Source of the DNA: JANXVV01 sp038230975
Lineage (GTDB): Bacteria > Planctomycetota > Phycisphaerae > Tepidisphaerales > Tepidisphaeraceae
NCBI GenBank assembly: GCA_038230975.1
Contig: JBBRMF010000187.1
Coordinates: 1-10,435, forward strand
Length of the DNA: 10,435 nt
Direction of reading: 5' to 3'
A model generated the notes under the pieces. It was not told the DNA's origin, ran no database searches, and worked only from the letters and a program-made list of their open reading frames with translations. Positions 1-5,730 of this stretch are shown piece after piece. Both the position numbers and the translations under genes were made by a program. Position 1 is the stretch's first letter, and every line of letters begins with the position of its first letter.

Positions 1-70
1 AGACGGTGATCCGGGTTCCCCGGATTTCGGGGCCACGTCCGCGATCATAAATAGCATCTTCGGCGTCCAT
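1..70 (-). CDS. DUF433-type protein, N-terminal fragment (runs off left edge)
   Basis: Only the first 23 codons are visible. The start codon ATG is at 70-68, preceded by a good ribosome-binding site (GAGAGGAG on the minus strand, about 75-83). The peptide contains RGRGPEIRGTRITV, which resembles the opening beta-strand of DUF433 proteins (consensus like G-x-P-x-I-x-G-T-R-I-x-V). DUF433 proteins are small, carry a helix-turn-helix-like part, and often act as the antitoxin partner of a PIN-like DUF5615 protein. If so, the partner would lie further downstream on the minus strand, outside this window. The gene follows typA in the same direction but is separated from it by the typA terminator, so it probably has its own promoter in 71-115. 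Family assignment rests on one short motif. Confidence 0.7.
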   Translation of the reverse strand, partial: MDAEDAIYDRGRGPEIRGTRITV

Positions 71-114
71 GGAAACTCCTCTCGTTCTTGCAATTCAGTA
101 TATCATCATATCGC

Positions 115-145
115 AAAAACGGGCCACGCGATGGCGTGGCCCGTT
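115..145 (-). terminator. Rho-independent terminator of typA
   Basis: A perfect 12-bp stem (118-129 pairs with 134-145; core ACGGGCCACGC) with a 4-base loop (130-133) is followed on the minus strand by a T run (115-119). It lies about 26 bases past the typA stop codon and is oriented to end typA transcription. The stem would also form in a plus-strand transcript, but no T run follows on that side. Confidence 0.9.
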
Positions 146-171
146 CCGCATTTTACTGAAACAGAAGAGGT

Positions 172-2025
172 TTACGCCTCGACCATCGACTCGACTTTTT
201 TCTTCGATCGCTTGCGATCGTTCTCGGTCAACGCGGTCTTCCGCAATCGGATATTCTGCGGCGTGACTTCCACCAGTTCGTCTTCTTCGATGTATTCCAG
301 CGCTTGCTCAAGCGTCATCTTGCGGGCGGGCTTGAGGATGATCGCTTCATCACGGCTGGTGGTACGCATGTTCGTCAACTGCTTCGGTTTGGTCGGGTTC
401 ACCGAAACGTCATCCGGGCGGCAATGTTCGCCGACGACCTGGCCTTCGTAGCAGGCTTCGCCGTGGTCGACGAACAGCACACCGCGGTCTTGCAGAGTGT
501 TCAGGGAGTAGGCGTTTACGACGGCGGTGGTGTTGCAGATCATGGCGCCGTTGATGCGGGTGGGGATGTCGCCGCGCATCGGGGCATATTCGTGGAAGTT
601 GTGGTGCATGACGGCGGTGCCCTGCGTGGCGGTGAGCATGCGAGTTCGCAGGCCGATCAAACCGCGGGCGGGGATCGTGAATTCCAGGTGGACTTGGCCC
701 TGGCGGGTGTCCATGCGGACCATTTCACCGCGACGGTTACCGACCAGTTCCATCACGCCACCCAGATTTTTTTCCGGCACGTCGACGACGAGGTATTCGA
801 TCGGTTCGGTCTTCTGGCCGTCTTCGTTCTTACCGAAGATAACGGTCGGTTTGCTGATCGAAAGTTCGTAGCCTTCGCGACGCATATTCTCGATCAAAAT
901 GCCCAGGTGCAGCAAGCCACGGCCGCTGACTTTGAAGGCATCTTTCGCGCCGGTTTCTTCAACCTTCAACGCGACGTTGGATTCCAGTTCCTTGAACAGC
1001 CGTTCGCGCAGATTACGGCTGGTGACGTACTTGCCTTCCTTGCCGACGAACGGGGAATCGTTCACGCTGAACATCATGGTCAGTGTCGGGGGTTCCACTT
1101 CCTGGGCCTGCAATGCCTGCGGGTTCAGCGCTTCGCAAATGGTGTCGCCAATATCGACGGATTCAAGACCGATGAGTGCGACGATATCACCGGCGTAGGC
1201 TTCATCGATATTCTTACGACCCAGCCCTTCAAACGCCTGCAATTGCTGCAGCTTGCTCTTAATCATCGTGCCATCACGGCGGACGATGGTGACCTGCTGG
1301 CCGGTTTTCACACGGCCATTGTAAATTCGACCGATGCCGATTCGACCGACATATTCATTGTATTGAATGCTGTTGATCTGGATCTGCAACCCTTTTTCCG
1401 GATCGCCGTGCGGGGCGGGAATATGCTTGAGCAACGCTTCAAAGACGGGAATGATGCCCGTTCCTTTTTCTTCCAGCGACCACGAAGCAGTGCCGGCGCG
1501 GCCCGAGGCGTACAGCACGGGGAAATCCAGCGTTTCATCATCCGCGCCAAGTTCCATGAACAAGGCGAAGACTTCATCGAGCACTTCATGGGCGCGTTGA
1601 TCCGGGCGATCGATCTTATTGATTACGACGATCGGGCGGAGTTCATGTTGGAACGCTTTTTTCAGCACGAAGCGGGTCTGCGGCATCGGGCCTTCGGCGG
1701 CGTCGACGAGCAGGAACACACCGTCCGCCATGCTCAACACGCGCTCGACTTCACCGCCGAAGTCGGCGTGGCCGGGGGTGTCGATCAGGTTAATCTTGGT
1801 GGTGGTGCCTGTGGGATCGACGTAGGTGATGGCCACATTCTTGGCGAGAATCGTGATGCCGCGCTCGCGCTCGAGGGGGTTGCTATCGAGCAGGGTGTCC
1901 TGGGAAACCTGGCTGTCACGAAAATTACCGCTCTGGCGAAGCAAGGCATCCACCAGCGTCGTTTTACCATGGTCGACGTGCGCGATAATGGCTACATTCC
2001 GAATATCATTTCTCACAGCATTCAT
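172..2025 (-). CDS. typA: Ribosome-binding translational GTPase TypA/BipA
   Basis: TypA/BipA is an EF-G-like GTPase that binds the 70S ribosome and helps ribosome assembly and stress adaptation, for example at low temperature. All GTPase motifs are visible: P-loop AHVDHGKT (residues 15-22), switch I ERERGITI (52-59), DTPGH (82-86), NKID (136-139) and SGRAG (174-178). The EF-Tu-like domain 2, EF-G III- and V-like domains and the TypA-specific C-terminal region follow, ending in a lysine-rich tail. At 617 residues it is close to the usual length of about 600. The ATG at 2025 sits at the conserved family start, and AAAGGAC upstream serves as ribosome-binding site. It appears monocistronic, with a terminator at 115-145. 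A long antisense frame across it is only a codon-bias shadow. Nothing suggests damage or transfer. Confidence 0.98.
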   Translation of the reverse strand: MNAVRNDIRNVAIIAHVDHGKTTLVDALLRQSGNFRDSQVSQDTLLDSNPLERERGITILAKNVAITYVDPTGTTTKINLIDTPGHADFGGEVERVLSMADGVFLLVDAAEGPMPQTRFVLKKAFQHELRPIVVINKIDRPDQRAHEVLDEVFALFMELGADDETLDFPVLYASGRAGTASWSLEEKGTGIIPVFEALLKHIPAPHGDPEKGLQIQINSIQYNEYVGRIGIGRIYNGRVKTGQQVTIVRRDGTMIKSKLQQLQAFEGLGRKNIDEAYAGDIVALIGLESVDIGDTICEALNPQALQAQEVEPPTLTMMFSVNDSPFVGKEGKYVTSRNLRERLFKELESNVALKVEETGAKDAFKVSGRGLLHLGILIENMRREGYELSISKPTVIFGKNEDGQKTEPIEYLVVDVPEKNLGGVMELVGNRRGEMVRMDTRQGQVHLEFTIPARGLIGLRTRMLTATQGTAVMHHNFHEYAPMRGDIPTRINGAMICNTTAVVNAYSLNTLQDRGVLFVDHGEACYEGQVVGEHCRPDDVSVNPTKPKQLTNMRTTSRDEAIILKPARKMTLEQALEYIEEDELVEVTPQNIRLRKTALTENDRKRSKKKVESMVEA

Positions 2026-2034
2026 TGTTGGTCG

Positions 2035-2062
2035 TCCTTTGTCATTTGTCCTCTGTCATTTG
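2035..2062. repeat. Two tandem 14-bp units in the typA leader
   Basis: The plus strand reads TCCTTTGTCATTTG (2035-2048) followed directly by TCCTCTGTCATTTG (2049-2062), two units with one mismatch. On the typA sense strand each unit reads CAAATGACA(A/G)AGGA, so the unit nearest the gene supplies the AAAGGA ribosome-binding site. A further partial copy, CAAATGAC, occurs in opposite orientation at 2110-2117. Such short AAATGACA-AGGA repeats look like dispersed intergenic repeats rather than coding sequence. Confidence 0.7.
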
Positions 2063-2080
2063 TAACAACTTATCCGTCAA

Positions 2081-2101
2081 CCCTTTGCGACGGGCAAAGG
2101 G
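2081..2101. repeat. 8-bp inverted repeat between typA and hicB remnant
   Basis: CCCTTTGC (2081-2088) and GCAAAGGG (2094-2101) form a perfect 8-bp stem around a 5-base loop. No T run follows on either strand, so it is not a classical terminator. It lies about 55 bp upstream of typA in the typA leader or promoter region and may be an operator or part of the degenerate repeat cluster that surrounds it. Confidence 0.5.
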
Positions 2102-2195
2102 GCAAGAGGCAAATGACGCTTAAGCCAGGAAAAGCGAGTTACGGTACAGGCATTCTCGCTCTGATACAACGTCGGCGGCACCGAGGAGGTTTGAC

Positions 2196-2258
2196 ATGAT
2201 ATCGGAAAATCCACAGGATGGCCATGGGGGGAACTTTAGATTAGGCAAATGTGAATGA
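2196..2258 (+). CDS. Possible 20-residue leader peptide before hicB
   Basis: A 20-codon frame starts at ATG 2196 behind a near-perfect Shine-Dalgarno sequence (AGGAGGT, 2184-2190). It stops at TGA 2256-2258, directly abutting and in frame with the ATG at 2259 that opens the HicB frame. The HicB start has no good ribosome-binding site of its own, so translation might reach it by reinitiation. The peptide matches no family I recognise. It may instead be the relic of an older gene start. Being real as a gene is uncertain; the strong ribosome-binding site is the only positive signal. Confidence 0.3.
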   Translation: MISENPQDGHGGNFRLGKCE

Positions 2259-2481
2259 ATGCGAGTGGTTATGGGAACCTATCGAGCGGTCATTCAGTGG
2301 GACGGAGAGGGGTGGGTCGGTTGGGTGGAAGAGATTCCGGGCGTCAATTCACAGGGGGGCAACTCGGGACGAGTTGATGGAAAACTTGCAATCCGCTCTT
2401 TCGGAGACACTGGAGATGAACCGGGCCGATGCTTTGGCCGCGGCGAGCGGGGCGTTTGAAGAAGCGAGCCTTTCGGCATGA
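2259..2481 (+). pseudogene. hicB: HicB-family antitoxin, frameshifted
   Basis: HicB antitoxins neutralise HicA mRNA interferases and repress their own operon. Here the N-terminal half is in one frame, from ATG 2259 or the more HicB-like ATG 2271: GTYRAVIQWDGEGWVGWVEE, then IPGVNSQG. This matches the partial-RNase-H-like HicB fold, with its usual Y-x-x-x-I, D-G-W and P-G-x-x-x-Q-G pattern. The second half, ATRDELMENLQSALSETLEM, continues in the +1 frame up to the stop at 2481. The break is at a run of six G (2354-2359); with five G the two halves join exactly as Q-G-A-T-R-D-E-L. The tail after residue LEM is alanine-rich and may be a short C-terminal extension. A perfect 6-bp stem (2361-2366 with 2370-2375) follows the G run. 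Either a real inactivating insertion or a sequencing error. Confidence 0.75.
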
Positions 2482-2540
2482 AGCGTCGAGACCTGATTGC
2501 TCATCTGCAGGCCAACAATCGCATCAAATTGAAATTATGA
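2478..2540 (+). pseudogene. hicA: HicA toxin remnant, first ~13 residues only
   Basis: The frame starts at ATG 2478 and overlaps the stop of the HicB frame (ATGA), the usual arrangement of a coupled toxin-antitoxin pair. It encodes MKRRDLIAHLQAN, which matches the N-terminus of HicA (double-stranded-RNA-binding-like mRNA interferase, normally about 60-80 residues). After about residue 13 the similarity ends and a stop follows at residue 21. The glycine-rich segment and the catalytic histidine expected near residue 20-30 are absent in all three plus-strand frames downstream. This looks like a deletion that removed most of the toxin, consistent with the damaged antitoxin upstream. Confidence 0.65.
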
Positions 2541-2723
2541 CGGTCCCATGTCATGTTCTTACAGATCTTTCGCGGTCGACCTCAGCCATACGACGTTTGT
2601 TCGGACTTTGTGTGCTTTATGTTTGATTTATATGTTGAAATGGTAGCGTCCATCTGATAACGTTTGCAAGAGAGGCAACACATTTTCAAGCTTGGGGGTC
2701 AGTGGTTCTAAAGGAGTAGTGAG

Positions 2724-4162
2724 ATGAAGGAACAACTTTTCTCGCGCCGTTTACGTTTGTTAATGATCGCTGCGGCGGTCGGTCTAGCGTCGGTGGGGAG
2801 TACCTACGCCGGTGTCTTTACGGATATCGATTTCAGCAATGATTCGGATTCCGGGATTGCTTCGGGTGGTGTTTACACACATGCTTTAAATGTCAATGTG
2901 GATGACAACGTGACGGTGAACGGCACGGTCTTCACCGGCACGATCAGTAATGTTGCCACGCCGTCGACCAATACATATTCCGTCGCGGGGACGACGAACC
3001 CGTTTGGGAACAATCCGAACAACAACGTCACGGGCAATAGCCGCCTTTTGACGAATGATTTTGTCTACAACGGCAATCCTGCGACGGTCACACTGAACAA
3101 TCTGATCGTGGGTCAGCATTATACGACCGCGTTTTATGGCGCGGGGTTCGGTGATCCGGTGATCCGGGGGGGCGGGTGGTGAATGTCGCGACCTCTGACG
3201 GTGGAGCCGTGACGTACGATCAGAATAAGGCCGGTAACGGCAACGGTAACCGCCTTCAGTACGAATTTACGGCGACGGATACCACGCAGACGTTCACGAT
3301 TACCCCAGCGAATCCGGGGAACACGTTTCACCTTTATGCGTTGAGTAATCGCCTGCACGGCTACCAAAGTCTGCTGACGGATAATTTCTACCTTGGCACG
3401 ACGAATGGTGACCCGGGTGGTCCGGCTCTGCTGAACACAAACCTCGCCGCCCGCCAGGGTGGCACTCTTGCCGCCGGCGGAGCGACGCCGATTACCTACA
3501 ACAGCGGTGGCAATGTACAGGTTGGAAATGGTGCAACCGGTCCGGTTGACCGAGGCAATTATCTTTTGACGGCGTTCGGTGGTGCCGCATCCCCGAATCA
3601 CAATTTCAACGGCTCTGACCCTGGCGTTACTCCGAACGGCCAGATGATCGTCAGCTTTGACATGGCACCGAATCTGGCCGGTGCAACTGACGACAATTGG
3701 GGTGCAGTCAACCTTGGCCTGGCGCAAGCGAACCAGACTGTTTTCGTGAATGATGGTCACTCCCACTTCGGCATTTTGTTCCGAGGCAATGGCCAGATCC
3801 AAGTCTTTGACGGTGGCTCAGACATCACCGGCAGCGGCACGGGTCTTGGCGGCATCGGTAGCGGTTCTGCAAACTGGACTGCGCTGACCGGCGTGACGAA
3901 TGATTTGCATCATTTCGACCTGATCGCTTCCGATCCGACGTTGAGCACGGTCGACGTGTACGCCGACGGAAGCTTTGTGACTGAATTCTCCAAGGCCGGT
4001 GGTTTTTCGGATGGTGGTAACAACTACATCGGATTAGTTGGCTCGTCAGTTGCGGGTTTCGATAATCTAAGCGTCGCCCAAGTGCCCGAACCGGTTGGCT
4101 TGAGCCTGGGACTTGGCGTTTGTGCGTTACTCCTTCGCCGGAAGGCTCGAAGTGAGGCGTAA
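2724..4162 (+). pseudogene. PEP-CTERM surface protein, split by an 8-bp tandem duplication
   Basis: This was one exported protein, now read as two frames: 2724-3182 (ATG, ribosome-binding site AAGGAG at 2711-2716) and a continuation in another frame from about 3167 to 4162. The first part has a signal peptide (SRRLRLLMIAAAVGLASVGS, cleavage probably after TYA) and the start of a beta-rich domain. The second has the rest of that domain (SDGGAVTYDQN), a concanavalin-like jelly-roll region ending in VDVYADGSF and FDNLSV, then VPEP, a hydrophobic helix and LLRRKARSEA, the classic PEP-CTERM sorting tail cut by exosortase. GTGATCCG occurs twice in tandem at 3151-3166. Removing one copy gives GDPGGRVVNVATSDGG in one frame and a 476-residue protein with VPEP at 451-454. 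Function probably extracellular matrix or cell surface; substrate unknown. Without the repair, the product is a 152-residue secreted fragment lacking its anchor. Confidence 0.85.
3151..3166. repeat. 8-bp tandem duplication that breaks the PEP-CTERM gene
   Basis: GTGATCCG is repeated head to tail (3151-3158 and 3159-3166) and is followed by G-rich sequence (GGGGGGCGGG). Eight extra bases shift the frame and produce the stop at 3180-3182. Deleting either copy restores the reading frame and a protein sequence that fits its surroundings. Confidence 0.85.
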
Positions 4163-4376
4163 GATTGTCGCCATTTGAATCACCATGCAAATTCCAAGTT
4201 GGGATCACTTCGTCTTGTACATGACAGAAGCGACTTGGGAACTTCGGTGCCGCTTCCGCCGCAGAGGGACTGCGCTGGGCGATGCGTGCCGTTTGGGCGT
4301 ACCGGGCATGCCAGGCACGACATTTGCTTTGTGTTCGGAGGCGAGGTTTTCGCCATAACACCTGAGGAGTAATGTC
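4163..4376. other. Spacer upstream of csbD-like gene
   Basis: No gene is supported in these 214 bases. The only structures seen are a 5-bp hairpin (GGCGA 4340-4344 with TCGCC 4350-4354) just before the CsbD ribosome-binding site, and the palindrome GGCATGCC near 4304. No terminator for the preceding PEP-CTERM gene and no clear promoter consensus could be recognised by eye. Confidence 0.5.
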
Positions 4377-4544
4377 ATGGGAAAAGAAGACGTTGTTGCC
4401 GGACAAGTGAAGCAAGTCAAAGGGAAATCTAACGATATTGCCGGTGCGGTGACCGGAAACACGGCCCAGCAGATCAAGGGAAAGGTTCAGAAGGTGGTTG
4501 GAAAAGTCCAGGAAGAGATCGGCAAAGCCACTGGCAAACGATAA
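4377..4544 (+). CDS. CsbD family stress protein
   Basis: A complete 55-codon gene encodes a small, lysine-rich, very hydrophilic protein: it opens MGKEDVVAGQVKQVKGK, continues with GAVTGN, and closes with IKGKVQKVVGKVQEEIGKA. The repeated G-K/Q-x-K-x-x-G pattern is that of the CsbD family, small helical proteins of unknown mechanism that are induced by general stress in many bacteria; in Bacillus csbD is under sigma B. The usual length is 55-70 residues. The start ATG 4377 is chosen because GAGGAG lies at 4364-4369 with good spacing; an ATG at 4372 is out of frame. It has its own long 5' spacer (4163-4376), which includes a small hairpin (4340-4354), and a strong terminator 28 bases downstream, so it is probably transcribed alone. 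I see no convincing alternative-sigma promoter. Confidence 0.9.
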   Translation: MGKEDVVAGQVKQVKGKSNDIAGAVTGNTAQQIKGKVQKVVGKVQEEIGKATGKR

Positions 4545-4571
4545 TACCTTAGTTGGCTAAGAAAAAATAGG

Positions 4572-4627
4572 CAAAACGGCCCGACATTTTTTCAGCGATG
4601 GCTGAGTAAAGGTGTCGGGCCGTTTTG
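4572..4627. terminator. Bidirectional terminator with nested hairpin
   Basis: CAAAACGGCCCGACA (4572-4586) pairs perfectly over 15 bp with 4613-4627. The outer A-rich and T-rich ends give a short U run on either strand, so it can end both the plus-strand csbD-like gene and the minus-strand PEP-CTERM gene that converge here. The 26-base loop contains a second perfect hairpin, TCAGC-GATG-GCTGA (4592-4605), next to a T6 run (4587-4592) that forms an A-run on the minus-strand transcript. Confidence 0.88.
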
Positions 4628-4688
4628 TGTTCTGATGACAACTTGACAGTCGGCGATGACGCATGCCAAGCCGATCGTCAGGGTAAAA

Positions 4689-5498
4689 TCAGGCCGTTTG
4701 GGTCAAATTTTCACGACGTTTCCGCAGGGTGGTTACAAGCCCTAAACCGCCGAGCATCAAAGCGCCCATTACAGCCGTCGGTGGGAGCGGGGCGGCAGGG
4801 GGCGATCCGGTCAAAGGGGTTGTTTCGATCAACTGCGCTTGCGCGTAATTACCGTTGCCGTCTCTAAGGCTGATGACTTGCACCGTGTGCGTTGCGGCGT
4901 TAACTGGGTTTTGGCCGAAGTTGTAGAAGGTTTGTGCCAAGGCCTTGGCCACGGCATTCCCCTGGATACCCGACTGGGCGATCGCATCAGCAAGCGTGGC
5001 ATCATCGTGTTGGGAAAACCAAATGGCGGCCTGCAAAGCCCCGGCTGTCTGTGCGCGGCTAAGGCCATCTGCGTTGTTCGTGGTGCCGTAGTTATAACCC
5101 GCCAGACCGCCCTGATAAAACGCATCGTAAAGTGCTGCAGTCGCACTTTCCAAGTGTGTCCAGGGGTCTGCGGGTGTTATTTGATCAACCAGGTATCCGT
5201 CATAGGTGTGACCGGGATAGAAGACCCTGTCGTGCAGGCCCTGTTCGATGCAAAAAGTGCGGAAGAACGATTCGGTCGGGGTGGATGGCCCGAAAGTTAC
5301 GCCAACTTCGCCCCCGATGACATTGAAAGGCGCTGGGGGGCCAGCGTACTTGAGGTCGGCGCGAAATTCGCCGCCGTAACCGCTACTGTAACCGTCTTGT
5401 GTGAGGATCACTTTGCCCAGATAGGAGTCTGCCTTTGCGGCCAAACTCAACATCCCCAAGCCCGCTGCGATGGCAGCAGACAGAATAACCCGCTTCAT
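4689..5498 (-). CDS. PEP-CTERM exported protein with thioester-domain-like Cys/Gln motifs
   Basis: The 269-residue protein begins with a signal peptide (hydrophobic residues 4-21, cleavage probably after AKA at 21-23). It ends with a PEP-CTERM variant: APLPP (236-240), a glycine-rich membrane helix (about 242-256) and the basic cluster RKRR (259-262). It should be exported and processed by an exosortase. The mature part carries FCIE (Cys83) and, 70 residues later, ALQAAIW (Gln156, Trp160). Surface thioester domains form a Cys-Gln thioester from a (Y/F)C-hydrophobic-D/E motif and a Q-x-A-I-W-like motif, so this may be such a domain; that is inference from two motifs. The start ATG has AAAGAGGTAG upstream. 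A promoter candidate lies at 5614-5641 and a shared terminator at 4572-4627. It is convergent with the csbD-like gene and downstream of a glycosyltransferase in the same direction. Confidence 0.9.
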   Translation of the reverse strand: MKRVILSAAIAAGLGMLSLAAKADSYLGKVILTQDGYSSGYGGEFRADLKYAGPPAPFNVIGGEVGVTFGPSTPTESFFRTFCIEQGLHDRVFYPGHTYDGYLVDQITPADPWTHLESATAALYDAFYQGGLAGYNYGTTNNADGLSRAQTAGALQAAIWFSQHDDATLADAIAQSGIQGNAVAKALAQTFYNFGQNPVNAATHTVQVISLRDGNGNYAQAQLIETTPLTGSPPAAPLPPTAVMGALMLGGLGLVTTLRKRRENLTQTA

Positions 5499-5613
5499 AA
5501 ACTACCTCTTTCGTTCGATCAACCAATTCTCTTCACGCTTCCCAAGTATCCCTCAACGTGAGTGATACCCCAAATTCAACCGCATATTGACCCGCGCGGC
5601 AGAAAGCGGAATA

Positions 5614-5641
5614 CTTATACTATCAAACACGCGAATATCAA
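5614..5641 (-). promoter_or_regulatory. Candidate sigma-70-type promoter for the 4689-5498 gene
   Basis: On the minus strand TTGATA (5641-5636), a 16-base spacer and TATAAG (5619-5614) form a reasonable -35/-10 pair. The start of transcription would be near 5607, giving a leader of about 110 bases. The -35 box lies inside the second of three phased repeats (5621-5660), which suggests regulation. No experimental support. Confidence 0.45.
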
Positions 5642-5660
5642 ACACAAATCTGTCAAATAT
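5621..5660. repeat. Three 10-bp repeats phased every 15 bp
   Basis: TATCAAACAC occurs at 5621-5630 and 5636-5645, and a divergent copy TGTCAAATAT at 5651-5660; starts are exactly 15 bp apart. They overlap the promoter candidate of the minus-strand PEP-CTERM gene and sit in AT-rich DNA unlike the rest of the window. A regulator-binding array is possible. Confidence 0.55.
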
Positions 5661-5699
5661 CCAAATATTTTGAATGTGTCACTTGATATGGTAATTTGG

Positions 5700-5712
5700 G
5701 GAGAATTTCTCC
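5700..5712. repeat. Short perfect inverted repeat after the GT4 gene
   Basis: GGAGAA-T-TTCTCC is a perfect inverted repeat 18 bases past the glycosyltransferase stop. It is too tight a loop and lacks a T run, so it is a weak terminator at best; an operator half-site pair is the alternative. Confidence 0.35.
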
Positions 5713-5730
5713 TGCTGATGAAAGTTCAAT

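Noticed and set aside
304..2199. A 631-codon open frame antisense to typA
   Set aside because: It covers a gene with every TypA motif on the other strand, shows no family signature, and is explained by the lack of stop codons opposite a GC-biased gene.
2191..2219. TTGACA at 2191-2196 as a -35 box for hicB
   Set aside because: No acceptable -10 hexamer occurs 16-18 bases downstream, and the sequence overlaps a Shine-Dalgarno and start codon.
2251..2481. The second HicB frame read as an independent 76-residue protein from GTG 2251
   Set aside because: Its first 35 residues resemble nothing, while only the part after the G run matches HicB; it is the continuation of the frame from 2259.
3134..3802. 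Minus-strand open frame of 222 codons inside the PEP-CTERM gene
   Set aside because: Valine- and arginine-rich shadow of the coding strand with no recognisable domain; the plus strand explains the region.
3825..4415. Minus-strand open frame of 196 codons across the PEP-CTERM end and spacer
   Set aside because: Overlaps two supported plus-strand genes and has low-complexity basic sequence with no family match.
4839..5561. Plus-strand open frame of 240 codons opposite the second PEP-CTERM gene
   Set aside because: The minus strand has a signal peptide and sorting tail with a ribosome-binding site; the plus frame has no homology and runs into the promoter region.
5621..5660. Phased repeats as a small CRISPR array
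   Set aside because: Units of 10 bp with 5-bp gaps are far too short for CRISPR repeats and spacers, and no cas gene is present.
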